Part shown: piece by piece, positions 54,452 to 62,503 of the stretch
Layout of the letters: the number at the start of each line of letters is the position of its first letter
Numbering within the stretch: position 1 is the first letter of the stretch
Notes under the pieces: generated by a model
The model's database searches: none
What the model was told of the DNA's origin: nothing
Seen by the model: only the letters and a program-made list of their open reading frames with translations
Position numbers and translations under genes: made by a program
Assembly (NCBI GenBank): GCA_965207535.1
Contig: CBDBMR010000002.1
Location: 62,001-126,000, forward strand
Direction: 5' to 3'
Source of the DNA: JAJDXO01 sp965207535
Lineage (GTDB): Bacteria; Pseudomonadota; Alphaproteobacteria; Rhodospirillales; UBA2165
Length of the DNA stretch: 64,000 nt

Positions 54452-55189
54452 CTAGTGCAGGGACCGCTGTTTTTCGACCTTCTCGTAGGCGGCGTTGATC
54501 GCCGCCATCTTTTCGTTCGCCACATCGATGAATTCCTGCGGCAGGCCCTGGGCGATCAGGGTATCGGGATGATACTCCCTGATCAGCTTACGGTAGGCCG
54601 CTTTGATCTCCGCTTCGTCCGCATCCCGCGGGACACCCAGAATCTCATAGGGGTCGGCTTCGTCGGGGCCCATGTGGGTCGCGCGAATGCGTTCAAAATC
54701 GTCGGCCGAGAAGCCGAACGACGCACTCACCTTTTCGAGAAATTCCATTTCATTCGTATGGACGACGCCGTCGGCGAGGGCCACGTGAATCAATCCGCCC
54801 AGGACACCCTCCAGCACCTGCGGTTCCCGGGCGAAGATGGCGCCCAGCTGCTCGGCATAGGGTTCGAAGCCCTCCGCATCCCGCCGCGCCTCGTTGAACA
54901 GGCGGCCGACGTCGCCCATGTCGCCGGCCGGAATTTGGAACACCCGCTTGAAGGCCTCGATTTCGTCGCGGGTTACCCGGCCATCGGCCTTGGCCATCTT
55001 GGCGCCGAGTACGATCACGGCGACCGCAACCGCCGACTGCCTGGCCTGTTGTGACGCCGGGCCGGTGAGGCGTTGACCAGCCCGGGCCCGGTCCATGGCG
55101 TGGCCGGCGGCCGCGCCCAGGAGCGCGCCGATCGGTCCGCCAATGGCAAATCCCGCCACGCCGCCGATGACTTTTCCCCATATGCTCAT
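54452..55189 (-). CDS. djlA: TerB/DnaJ-domain protein (DjlA-like)
   Basis: A 245-residue protein with a Gly/Ala-rich hydrophobic N terminus (WGKVIGGVAGFAIGGPIGAL), a TerB-like helical domain at about 55-165 (VLGAKMAKADGRVTRDEIEA, LIHVALADGVVHTNEMEF) and a C-terminal J domain at about 175-240 (DPYEILGVPRDADEAEIKAA, LIREYHPDTLI with HPD). DjlA is an inner-membrane co-chaperone for DnaK in E. coli. The start at 55189 opens the conserved MSIWGK. The downstream amidase gene follows after 15 bases, so they are likely co-transcribed. Confidence 0.9.
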   Translation of the reverse strand: MSIWGKVIGGVAGFAIGGPIGALLGAAAGHAMDRARAGQRLTGPASQQARQSAVAVAVIVLGAKMAKADGRVTRDEIEAFKRVFQIPAGDMGDVGRLFNEARRDAEGFEPYAEQLGAIFAREPQVLEGVLGGLIHVALADGVVHTNEMEFLEKVSASFGFSADDFERIRATHMGPDEADPYEILGVPRDADEAEIKAAYRKLIREYHPDTLIAQGLPQEFIDVANEKMAAINAAYEKVEKQRSLH

Positions 55190-55403
55190 GAATAGCCCCA
55201 AATAGCCCAAGACATTTTCAATTCGGCTGCTTCGGGTCCGATAGCAGCGCCCGCACGAGGCCGAGGCCGTGAGCGATGTGCGGTCCTACGCGGAGTTCCA
55301 CCGCCGGCAACGTATGACCGTACGTCGACGGTTCTTGCCCGCCATGATCATCGTACACGAAACAGTTCCGGCGAACGCCAGGAATTTCGCCGTAGCGAGG
55401 CGG

Positions 55404-55835
55404 CTACCGCCTGAATACGCCCGCGCACCCCGAACCGGACATTCGGAACACCGGATCCTGAGCAAATCGCGCCTGAAACGCCGCGGAAATCTCGTCCACC
55501 AGCTTCATGTCTTCCTCCGCTTTCGTCGAGAGCATCCCGATCACCACCTTGACCGGCTCACGTTGCAGCCTGCCCGATGGCTCCAGCCACTGCCCGCCGG
55601 CGTCGAGCACGGTGAGCCCGGCCGGGAAGCGCGGGGTGATGGTGTCGGCGAGGAAGGCGCGCCATTCGTCCTCGGTAACGGTGTTGCCCGCCAAATCGGT
55701 CAGCCCGAAAAAGAGCCGGAATTCCGTCACGGGTTCGAGGCCCCGCGGGCATTTCTCGCCCGCATTGGCCACGGGGGCGGCCCCGGCCAGCAGGAACCCG
55801 AGGAGCATCCAAAGGCAAACCCTGGCAATCATCAT
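55404..55835 (-). CDS. DUF3574-family exported protein
   Basis: A 143-residue protein with a signal peptide (MMIARVCLWMLLGFLLAG, cleavage near ANA-GEK). The mature part follows the DUF3574 pattern: VTEFRLFFGLTDLAGNTVTE, WRAFLADTITPRFPAGLTVL, GGQWLEPSGRLQREPVKVVI and the end QDPVFRMSGSGCAGVF. Two Cys (in GEKCPRG and GSGCAG) may form a disulfide. The function is unknown. It is leftward like its neighbours. Confidence 0.85.
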   Translation of the reverse strand: MMIARVCLWMLLGFLLAGAAPVANAGEKCPRGLEPVTEFRLFFGLTDLAGNTVTEDEWRAFLADTITPRFPAGLTVLDAGGQWLEPSGRLQREPVKVVIGMLSTKAEEDMKLVDEISAAFQARFAQDPVFRMSGSGCAGVFRR

Positions 55836-55890
55836 CCTATTCTCCCTATTGCCGCAGCGGACCCGGCGCGGACATTGTCAGCGCCCGCCA

Positions 55891-56380
55891 CTAGCCAACG
55901 GTTTTGACGGCGGGCCCGCCGTCTTTCAACCACCCTACGAGCGCCTTGCCCGGATCGGCGATCTCCTCCACCGAACCGTACCAGTAGGCATCCCAACCCG
56001 CTTCCGGCAAACCGGCGAACACCATCAGGTTCAGCGGATAAGCCTCGGAGTCGGTACAACGGCGAAAATCGTCCCGGAACAGAAACACCGGCTTTTCCCA
56101 GGCGATCGCCATGCCGAGTTCCACCATCACTCCCTCGTCGGGAGGACAGCCGTTGACCACCGCGAACAGCCCGTCGGCGTCGCGCACGTCGCGGAGATCG
56201 GCCTGTCCGATCCGGTAGGCCCAACCGGGACTCGCCCGGTCGATCTGATTGTTGCGGGCGAACGGTTCCCATACCTCCGCGCCGGCCGCCTCCAAGGCCG
56301 CTGCAAGCGCCGCCAACGGCCCCCGCGCGCTGCTGTTCCGAAAACCCGTAGGGATTGGCCAGATACAAGGTCTTGCTCAT
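55891..56380 (-). pseudogene. Nucleoside 2-deoxyribosyltransferase, frameshifted in a G5 run
   Basis: ATG 56380 reads MSKTLYLANPYGFSEQQRAG and then leaves the family frame. The rest, PLAALAAALEAAGAEVWEP, NGCPPDEGVMVELGMAIAWE, VFLFRDDFRRCTDSEAYPLN, is in another frame from about 56320. The break is at five C on the plus strand (56320-56324, G on the coding strand): with four instead of five, the two parts join into one ~163-residue protein with the normal family sequence. Nucleoside deoxyribosyltransferases exchange bases on deoxyribonucleosides. It is either broken, a sequencing error, or controlled by slippage in the run. Confidence 0.82.
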
Positions 56381-56522
56381 TTTTTGTGCTGCTCCGTTGG
56401 TTGTCGCAGAAAACGTTAGTCAGCGCGCTGTACGGCGGCAAGTTAAATGCAAAATCCCCGAAATAATGGAACGGTGCGTCTCGTAATTTGGGGGTTTGAC
56501 GTACCGCCCCACGAACAGAACG

Positions 56523-57320
56523 CTAGAGGGAGCTTTCCGATTGCCTGTCGGGAGCCTCGATGATTCGGGGTGACGCGGGTCCATTCGAGCCTATTCGGCC
56601 GGCAAAGGGCAGTTTCAGCGCCGGATCGGTTGCATCCACCCCGAATGTCAGCCCGAGCAAATTGAATTCCAGGCCTTCTTCGATGCCCGCCAAAACGCCG
56701 AAAACTCCGAACAGGTTAAACTGGAAGCCGCTGCCGCTCGGCGGCTTGGAAATTATCCGGCTGCCGAGGAAATCCTTGCCAATCGCCGTCGGCGGTAAAT
56801 CCAGCTTGAGCGCGGGGACTTCCCGCGCGATGTGGGCGGTGTATGTGTTGGAATTGGGACCCGGCCACGCCCGATAGCGGGCGGCGTACGGGTAGGATTG
56901 CGACGCGGCGTCGATGTCCCGGATGATCTCGTCGACGCCGTCGCCGCGCAGGTCGGCCAACAGGTCCGGCTCGGCGCCGAACCAGCGGGCATCCGCATCC
57001 CGGTTGCGTACGGCGACAGCCGAATCGCCCCAGCGCAAACGCCAGCCGATTAGCTCGTAGACTGTGAACCCGGCAGCGTTGGCCGGTTTGACCGCGATCC
57101 AGGAATGAACGCCGAAGTAGCCGCGCCAGCCCCAGGCGCGCGCGGCATAGACCTGGACGACCGCCTCGGGCGTGGTCGCCGGATCGGGCGCCAACCCGAC
57201 CGGCTCGTGGCTGGCCGTCCGCCAATCCCTTGCGGTATTTCCTGACATCACCGCGCCTGCTGCCGTTCCGGCGACGATTAATCCTGCAACGACGAGGGTT
57301 ATGGATTTCCATCGCGTCAT
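56523..57320 (-). CDS. DUF3750-family membrane-anchored protein
   Basis: A 265-residue protein with one N-terminal membrane helix (ITLVVAGLIVAGTAAGAVMS) and the DUF3750 domain: APDPATTPEAVVQVYAARAW, WRGYFGVHSWIAVKPANA, YELIGWRLRWGDSAV, then WPGPNSNTYTAHIAREVPAL, ALKLDLPPTAIGKDFLGSR. The segment after 185 is FQFNLFGVFGVLAGIEEGLE and ends near FAGRIGSNG. The family has a cysteine/histidine-peptidase-like look (H in GVHSW, N in PNSNT) but no tested function. ATG 57320 is the start at the membrane helix. It is divergent from the hydantoinase. Confidence 0.82.
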   Translation of the reverse strand: MTRWKSITLVVAGLIVAGTAAGAVMSGNTARDWRTASHEPVGLAPDPATTPEAVVQVYAARAWGWRGYFGVHSWIAVKPANAAGFTVYELIGWRLRWGDSAVAVRNRDADARWFGAEPDLLADLRGDGVDEIIRDIDAASQSYPYAARYRAWPGPNSNTYTAHIAREVPALKLDLPPTAIGKDFLGSRIISKPPSGSGFQFNLFGVFGVLAGIEEGLEFNLLGLTFGVDATDPALKLPFAGRIGSNGPASPRIIEAPDRQSESSL

Positions 57321-57454
57321 TTCAATGAACCTAGTCTCCCTGCCGTCCGCCTGCAATCGGTGCCTGAGTTTGAAACTTCTTGGTTAACCCCCGGAAATCC
57401 ATCAGAAACACTAGTGACGACCGTAGGGAATCCCAAATCAGGGGTCGAACCGAC

Positions 57455-60400
57455 GTGAGCGAGAACGCCGGAATAGCCGGATGGCAGTTTTGGATCGACC
57501 GGGGCGGCACCTTTACCGACGTGGTGGCGCGCTCGCCGGAGGGTGAACTTTCGGCGCTGAAGCTGCTCTCCGAGGATCCCGATCGGTACCCGGACGCGGC
57601 GATCGAGGGTATACGGCGCGCGCTTCAGGTGGGAACCGGCGACGAGATACCGGTTTCCGGTATCGCAGCGGTCAAGATGGGGACGACTGTGGCCACCAAT
57701 GCGCTCCTCGAGCGCAAGGGCGAGCCGACATTACTCGTCACCAACCAGGGTTTCGCCGATGCGTTGCGGATCGGCTATCAGAACCGCCCTCACCTCTTCG
57801 CCCTCCATATCGAGCTTCCGGAGCAGGTTTATTGCCAAGTGGCGGAGATTCCGGGCCGCATGGACGCTCGCGGCAACGAGCTGGAGCCGTTGGATGAGGG
57901 TCTCGCGCGCGAAGCCCTGGCTGCCGCTTTCGGCGACGGCATTCGTTCCGTCGCCATCGTCTTCATGCACGGATACCGCTATCCGGACCACGAGGCGCGG
58001 GTGATGAGCCTTGCACGGGAGGCGGGATTCACCCAGATCTCCGTTTCTCACCAAGCCAGCCCGTTGATGAAGTTCGTGTCCCGGGGCGACACCACCGCCG
58101 TCGACGCATATTTGTCGCCAATCCTGCGGCGATACGTCGACCGGGTTTCGACCGCCCTGCCGGGTGTCCGAACCATGTTCATGCAGTCGAACGGCGGACT
58201 GACGGACGCATCCCTGTTCCAAGGAAAAGACAGCATCCTCTCCGGACCGGCGGGCGGCGTGGTCGGCGCCGTCGCGACCGCCGGCATGGCGGGCTTCGAG
58301 AAGATCATCGGCTTCGACATGGGCGGCACGTCCACGGACGTCAGTCATTTTGCCGGCGCGTTCGAGCGGTCATTCGAAACCGTCGTCGCCGGTGTAAGGA
58401 TGCGCGTGCCGATGATGAGTATTCACACGGTGGCGGCGGGCGGCGGGTCGATCCTCCGGTTCGATGGGGCCCGCTTCCGGGTCGGACCGGAATCGGCGGG
58501 CGCGAACCCCGGCCCTGCCGGTTATGGCAAAGGCGGCCCGCTCACGGTGACCGACGCCAACCTGCTCCTTGGCCGGATACGAGCCCGTCATTTCCCCGAA
58601 ATTTTCGGCCCCGACGGCGATGGGCCGCTGGACCTGGATATGGTTCGAAAGAAGTTCGAGATGTTGGCGGGCGAGATCGAGACCGCAACCGGGCGGCAAC
58701 TGAGCCCCGAGGAGATCGCCGAGGGATTCCTGACCATCGCCGTCGAGAACATGGCGAACGCGATCAAGAAGATATCGGTGCAGCGGGGCTACGACGTCAC
58801 CGAATATACGCTCAATTGCTTCGGCGGTGCCGGCGGTCAGCATGCGTGCGGCGTTGCCGACGCGCTGGGCATCGAGCGCATTCTGATTCATCCGTTGGCG
58901 GGGGTGCTTTCAGCCTACGGCATGGGCCTCGCCGAGGTCCGGGCGCTCCGGGCATTGGCCGTCGAGGAAGAACTGTCCGAACGAACCGCCGGGCAGCTTG
59001 CTTCCGCCACCCTTCCCCTGGTCCAGGAGGCAGTTGCCGAACTCGTGGGTCAGGGCATCGCGGAATCGAATATTCAAACATCAATCACCGTCGCACTCCG
59101 CTATGCCGGCACCGACACCGCGCTCGAGGTGCCGTTGGCAAACCATTCCGAATTGCGGGAGGCGTTTGATGTTCTCCACCGCCGGCAATTCGGTTTCGTC
59201 GATGACGGACGGCCGCTGATCATCGAGGCGGTGCGCGTCGAGGCTGCCGGCGCCGAGGAACGGATCACGGAACACGCCGCCGCGCCGGGTGCCGCCGCGG
59301 GCGCGCCGGACGCCCTCGAGAACGTCGCCGTGTTCACCGGCGGGAGAGCCGCGGATATGCCATTGTTTGCGCGGGAGACACTTGCGGCCGGTCAAGAAAT
59401 CGAAGGCCCGGCGATTATCGTCGAGGAAAACGCGACGACGATTGTCGAGCCCGGCTGGCGCTTGGAAGTCAACCGGTTCGGTCACCTCATCTTGAATCGC
59501 ACGTCCCCTCGGAAAGCCACCGATGCCGTGGGGACGGACGCCGATCCGGTGATGCTCGAACTGTTCAACAACCTGTTCATGTCCATCGCCGAACAGATGG
59601 GCGCCGTCCTCGCCAATACGGCCACGTCGGTGAACATCAAGGAGCGGTTCGATTTTTCGTGCGCGCTTTTCGATGCCGCGGGCGGTCTGGTCGCCAACGC
59701 ACCGCATCTGCCGGTTCACCTCGGCTCCATGGGGGAGAGTGTCGCCACGATCATCCGTGCGCGAAACGGCACGATGAAACCGGGTGATGTCTATGTCCTG
59801 AATGCGCCTTACAACGGCGGCACCCATCTCCCCGACATCACGGTGGTTACCCCGGTTTTCGATGAAGCCGGCCCGGAAATCCTGTTCTACGTTGCCTCGC
59901 GGGGCCATCACGCCGACATCGGCGGGACGACGCCGGGCTCCATGCCGCCCGACAGCCGGTCCGTCGACGAGGAAGGCGTGCTGATAGACAACTTTCAATT
60001 GGTGGCCGGCGGCCGGTTTTTGGAGCGGGAAACGCGCGAGCTCCTGGAAAGCGGCGCCTATCCGTCCCGCAACCCCGACCAGAATATCGCCGATTTTCGC
60101 GCCCAAATCGCCGCCAATGAACGCGGCGCCGCGGAAATACGCTCGATGATCGGCCATTTCGGTCTAGAGGTCGTTCAGGGCTATATGCGGCACGTCAAAG
60201 ACAATGCGGCGGAAGCCGTGCGCCGGGTGCTCGATCGGTTGCCCGATGGAGATTTCGCGCGGAATCTCGACAACGGCGGGACCATCAAGGTGGCGATTTC
60301 GGTGGATAGGTCCCGGCGCCGCGCGGCGGTCGATTTTACCGGCACTTCTTCCCAATCGGATACCAACTTCAATGCTCCCTCGGCGGTTTGCCGGGCAGCC

Positions 60401-61072
60401 GTCCTCTATGTGTTCAGATGCCTGGTCGACGATGACATTCCGTTGAACGACGGCTGCCTGGAACCCATCGACCTCATCATTCCCGAAGGGTCACTGCTCA
60501 ACCCCCGCTACCCGGCGGCGGTGGTGGCGGGAAACGTGGAAACCTCGCAGCGCATTACCGATGCCTTGTTCGGTGCGGCCCGCGCCATGGCGTCGGCTCA
60601 AAGCACCATGAACAACTTCACCTTCGGCGACGAGCGGTACCAGTATTACGAAACGATTTGCGGCGGCGCCGGCGCCGGTCCCGATTTCGACGGGGCGAGC
60701 GCGGTCCATACCCACATGACCAACACCCGCCTGACCGATCCGGAGGTGCTGGAGTGGCGGTTTCCCGTGGTCCTGGAGAGGTTTTCGCTGCGGTTTGGCT
60801 CGGGCGGCGCAGGCAAGCATTGGGGCGGTGACGGCGTCATCCGGAAAATCCGGTTTTTGGAACCGATGACCGCCGCTATCCTATCCGGCTCTCGGACCGT
60901 GCAACCGTTCGGACTGGCCGGCGGCAGCCCGGGTGAAGCGGGCCGAAACTACGTCGAACGGGCTTCAGGCGATATCGATGAGCTTGGACCCTACGAGTCG
61001 ACCGAAATGCGGCCAGGTGACGTGTTCGTCATCGAGACGCCCGGCGGGGGCGGGTACGGGTTCATCGACTAG
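57455..61072 (+). CDS. Fused hydantoinase/5-oxoprolinase (HyuA-HyuB type)
   Basis: A 1205-residue ATP-dependent cyclic-amidase. The N-terminal HyuA part (about 1-680) has WIDRGGTFTDVVARSPEGEL, MGTTVATNALLERKG, SGPAGGVVGAVATAGMAGFE and FDMGGTSTDVSHFAGAFE. The C-terminal HyuB part (about 700-1205) has LFNNLFMSIAEQMGAVLANT, FDFSCALFDAAGGLVANAPH, VYVLNAPYNGGTHLPDITVV, SRGHHADIGGTTPGSMPP, NAPSAVCRAAVLYVFRCL and ETICGGAGAGPDFDGASAVH, ending ETPGGGGYGFID. Members open 5-oxoproline or hydantoins. GTG 57455 is chosen as start. Its end overlaps the convergent MFS gene by 11 bases. Confidence 0.92.
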   Translation: MSENAGIAGWQFWIDRGGTFTDVVARSPEGELSALKLLSEDPDRYPDAAIEGIRRALQVGTGDEIPVSGIAAVKMGTTVATNALLERKGEPTLLVTNQGFADALRIGYQNRPHLFALHIELPEQVYCQVAEIPGRMDARGNELEPLDEGLAREALAAAFGDGIRSVAIVFMHGYRYPDHEARVMSLAREAGFTQISVSHQASPLMKFVSRGDTTAVDAYLSPILRRYVDRVSTALPGVRTMFMQSNGGLTDASLFQGKDSILSGPAGGVVGAVATAGMAGFEKIIGFDMGGTSTDVSHFAGAFERSFETVVAGVRMRVPMMSIHTVAAGGGSILRFDGARFRVGPESAGANPGPAGYGKGGPLTVTDANLLLGRIRARHFPEIFGPDGDGPLDLDMVRKKFEMLAGEIETATGRQLSPEEIAEGFLTIAVENMANAIKKISVQRGYDVTEYTLNCFGGAGGQHACGVADALGIERILIHPLAGVLSAYGMGLAEVRALRALAVEEELSERTAGQLASATLPLVQEAVAELVGQGIAESNIQTSITVALRYAGTDTALEVPLANHSELREAFDVLHRRQFGFVDDGRPLIIEAVRVEAAGAEERITEHAAAPGAAAGAPDALENVAVFTGGRAADMPLFARETLAAGQEIEGPAIIVEENATTIVEPGWRLEVNRFGHLILNRTSPRKATDAVGTDADPVMLELFNNLFMSIAEQMGAVLANTATSVNIKERFDFSCALFDAAGGLVANAPHLPVHLGSMGESVATIIRARNGTMKPGDVYVLNAPYNGGTHLPDITVVTPVFDEAGPEILFYVASRGHHADIGGTTPGSMPPDSRSVDEEGVLIDNFQLVAGGRFLERETRELLESGAYPSRNPDQNIADFRAQIAANERGAAEIRSMIGHFGLEVVQGYMRHVKDNAAEAVRRVLDRLPDGDFARNLDNGGTIKVAISVDRSRRRAAVDFTGTSSQSDTNFNAPSAVCRAAVLYVFRCLVDDDIPLNDGCLEPIDLIIPEGSLLNPRYPAAVVAGNVETSQRITDALFGAARAMASAQSTMNNFTFGDERYQYYETICGGAGAGPDFDGASAVHTHMTNTRLTDPEVLEWRFPVVLERFSLRFGSGGAGKHWGGDGVIRKIRFLEPMTAAILSGSRTVQPFGLAGGSPGEAGRNYVERASGDIDELGPYESTEMRPGDVFVIETPGGGGYGFID

Positions 61073-62309
61073 GCGCTTCGTCGGGTGCGCGCTCCATGAC
61101 CGCTGCAATCCCTCGCAGGCGAGGCAGCAAGGCGCCCAGGATCAACAGATAGATGACTGTGCTGACGGCGATGACCGACTGAAGCGCCCAAAATTTGTCC
61201 CCGAGCCCCCATAACCACGCGCCCGCCGCGGGCCCTCCTCGCAGGTTCATGCTCCAGAGCGACATGACCCGCCCGCGTACCGACCCGTCGATCGAGTTCT
61301 GCACGACCAGCTGGCCGCCGATTCCGATGTAGGATATGAAGGCGCTGATGCCCCCGACAATAATTGTCGCGACCCAAAACGAACTGGTGGCCGACAGAGC
61401 GAGATGGAGAAGACCGGCCAGCAACGCCGCCATAAACAGCAATCGCACCATGCCGCCGATTCGGTTGACCTTGGCGACCATGATTGAACCGATGATCCCG
61501 CCGGCGCCGGAAGCGGATTGCATAATCCCGAACCCGAGCTCTTCCATGGCGTAAATACCGTCCGCGACTGCCGTCAGGCTCTCCCGGTACGAACGCATGA
61601 ATATCATCGTCGAGACGATGAGGACAAAGAACAGCCTGAGCTCTTTTTTGGTCAGGATGTAGAGGACGCCCTCCCGCAGATCGGCGACGAAATTCGATCT
61701 TGGGCGGGACCCGACCTCGTCGTGCCTCAAACGAATTATCAGCAGGACGACGAGGTAGCCGAGAAAACTGAATGCGTTGATCGCAAACAGCCAGCCGATG
61801 CCTTCGCGATCGAGGGTGAACGCGGCAATGATGACAGCGCCCAATGCCGGGCCGACGAACTGGGCAAGGTTGAACAGGATGGACCCGGTACCGATTGCCG
61901 AAGGCAGATCTTTCCGCGGCACCAGGCTGGGCGCCATGGCCAAACGGACCGGCTGCCACAGCGCCTCGAAGAAGCCCGCCAAGCCCATCAGGACCATCAG
62001 CAGGAGTATGGTCATGATATCGAGAATGGTGAGAACCGCCAGGACTGCGGCCAAACCCATCAGCGAAATTTGTGCGATTCGGCCCAGCAACAGCCGGTCG
62101 TAACGGTCGGAAACAGCGCCGAAAAACGGGACACTGGCCAGAAAACACGCTGCTTCGATCAGTGCCACCGTTGCCACGAGACTCAGCGAGCCGGTTAGCG
62201 ACCAGACCAGCCATTGGACGCCGACGCGCTGAAACCACAGGCCGATGTTCGAGACAAACCCGGCAGTCGCGTAAAGGGCGAAATCACGATGATGGAGGGC
62301 GCGCCACAT
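61062..62309 (-). CDS. MFS transporter
   Basis: A 415-residue permease with about 12 hydrophobic helices. It begins MWRALHHRDFALYATAGFVS, with the typical loop FGAVSDRYDRLLLGRIAQIS between helices 2 and 3, the second half starting near KKELRLFFVLIVSTMIFM, and the loop SIDGSVRGRVMSLWSMNLRG. The layout resembles EntS-type exporters (enterobactin-like DHA3 family). The substrate is not known. The start ATG 62309 opens the membrane part; a longer frame to 62348 is unlikely. It overlaps the oxoprolinase 3' end by 11 bases. Confidence 0.88.
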   Translation of the reverse strand: MWRALHHRDFALYATAGFVSNIGLWFQRVGVQWLVWSLTGSLSLVATVALIEAACFLASVPFFGAVSDRYDRLLLGRIAQISLMGLAAVLAVLTILDIMTILLLMVLMGLAGFFEALWQPVRLAMAPSLVPRKDLPSAIGTGSILFNLAQFVGPALGAVIIAAFTLDREGIGWLFAINAFSFLGYLVVLLIIRLRHDEVGSRPRSNFVADLREGVLYILTKKELRLFFVLIVSTMIFMRSYRESLTAVADGIYAMEELGFGIMQSASGAGGIIGSIMVAKVNRIGGMVRLLFMAALLAGLLHLALSATSSFWVATIIVGGISAFISYIGIGGQLVVQNSIDGSVRGRVMSLWSMNLRGGPAAGAWLWGLGDKFWALQSVIAVSTVIYLLILGALLPRLRGIAAVMERAPDEAPSR

Positions 62310-62503
62310 GTTGGGGGGCACGATAGTCGCCGCAACAAACCGACACAATCGCTCGTCGTCACACCGGCATGACCGAGCGCCGATTACCGGCGATTGAAAT
62401 TGCTTGGACCCGGCGGTTTCTCTACACTTACGCCGTCCTCCGCGTGAGAACGAACAGCCGGTTGCGCGACCTGGGCCGGGCTGTCTTGGGAAGGGACCCC
62501 ATA

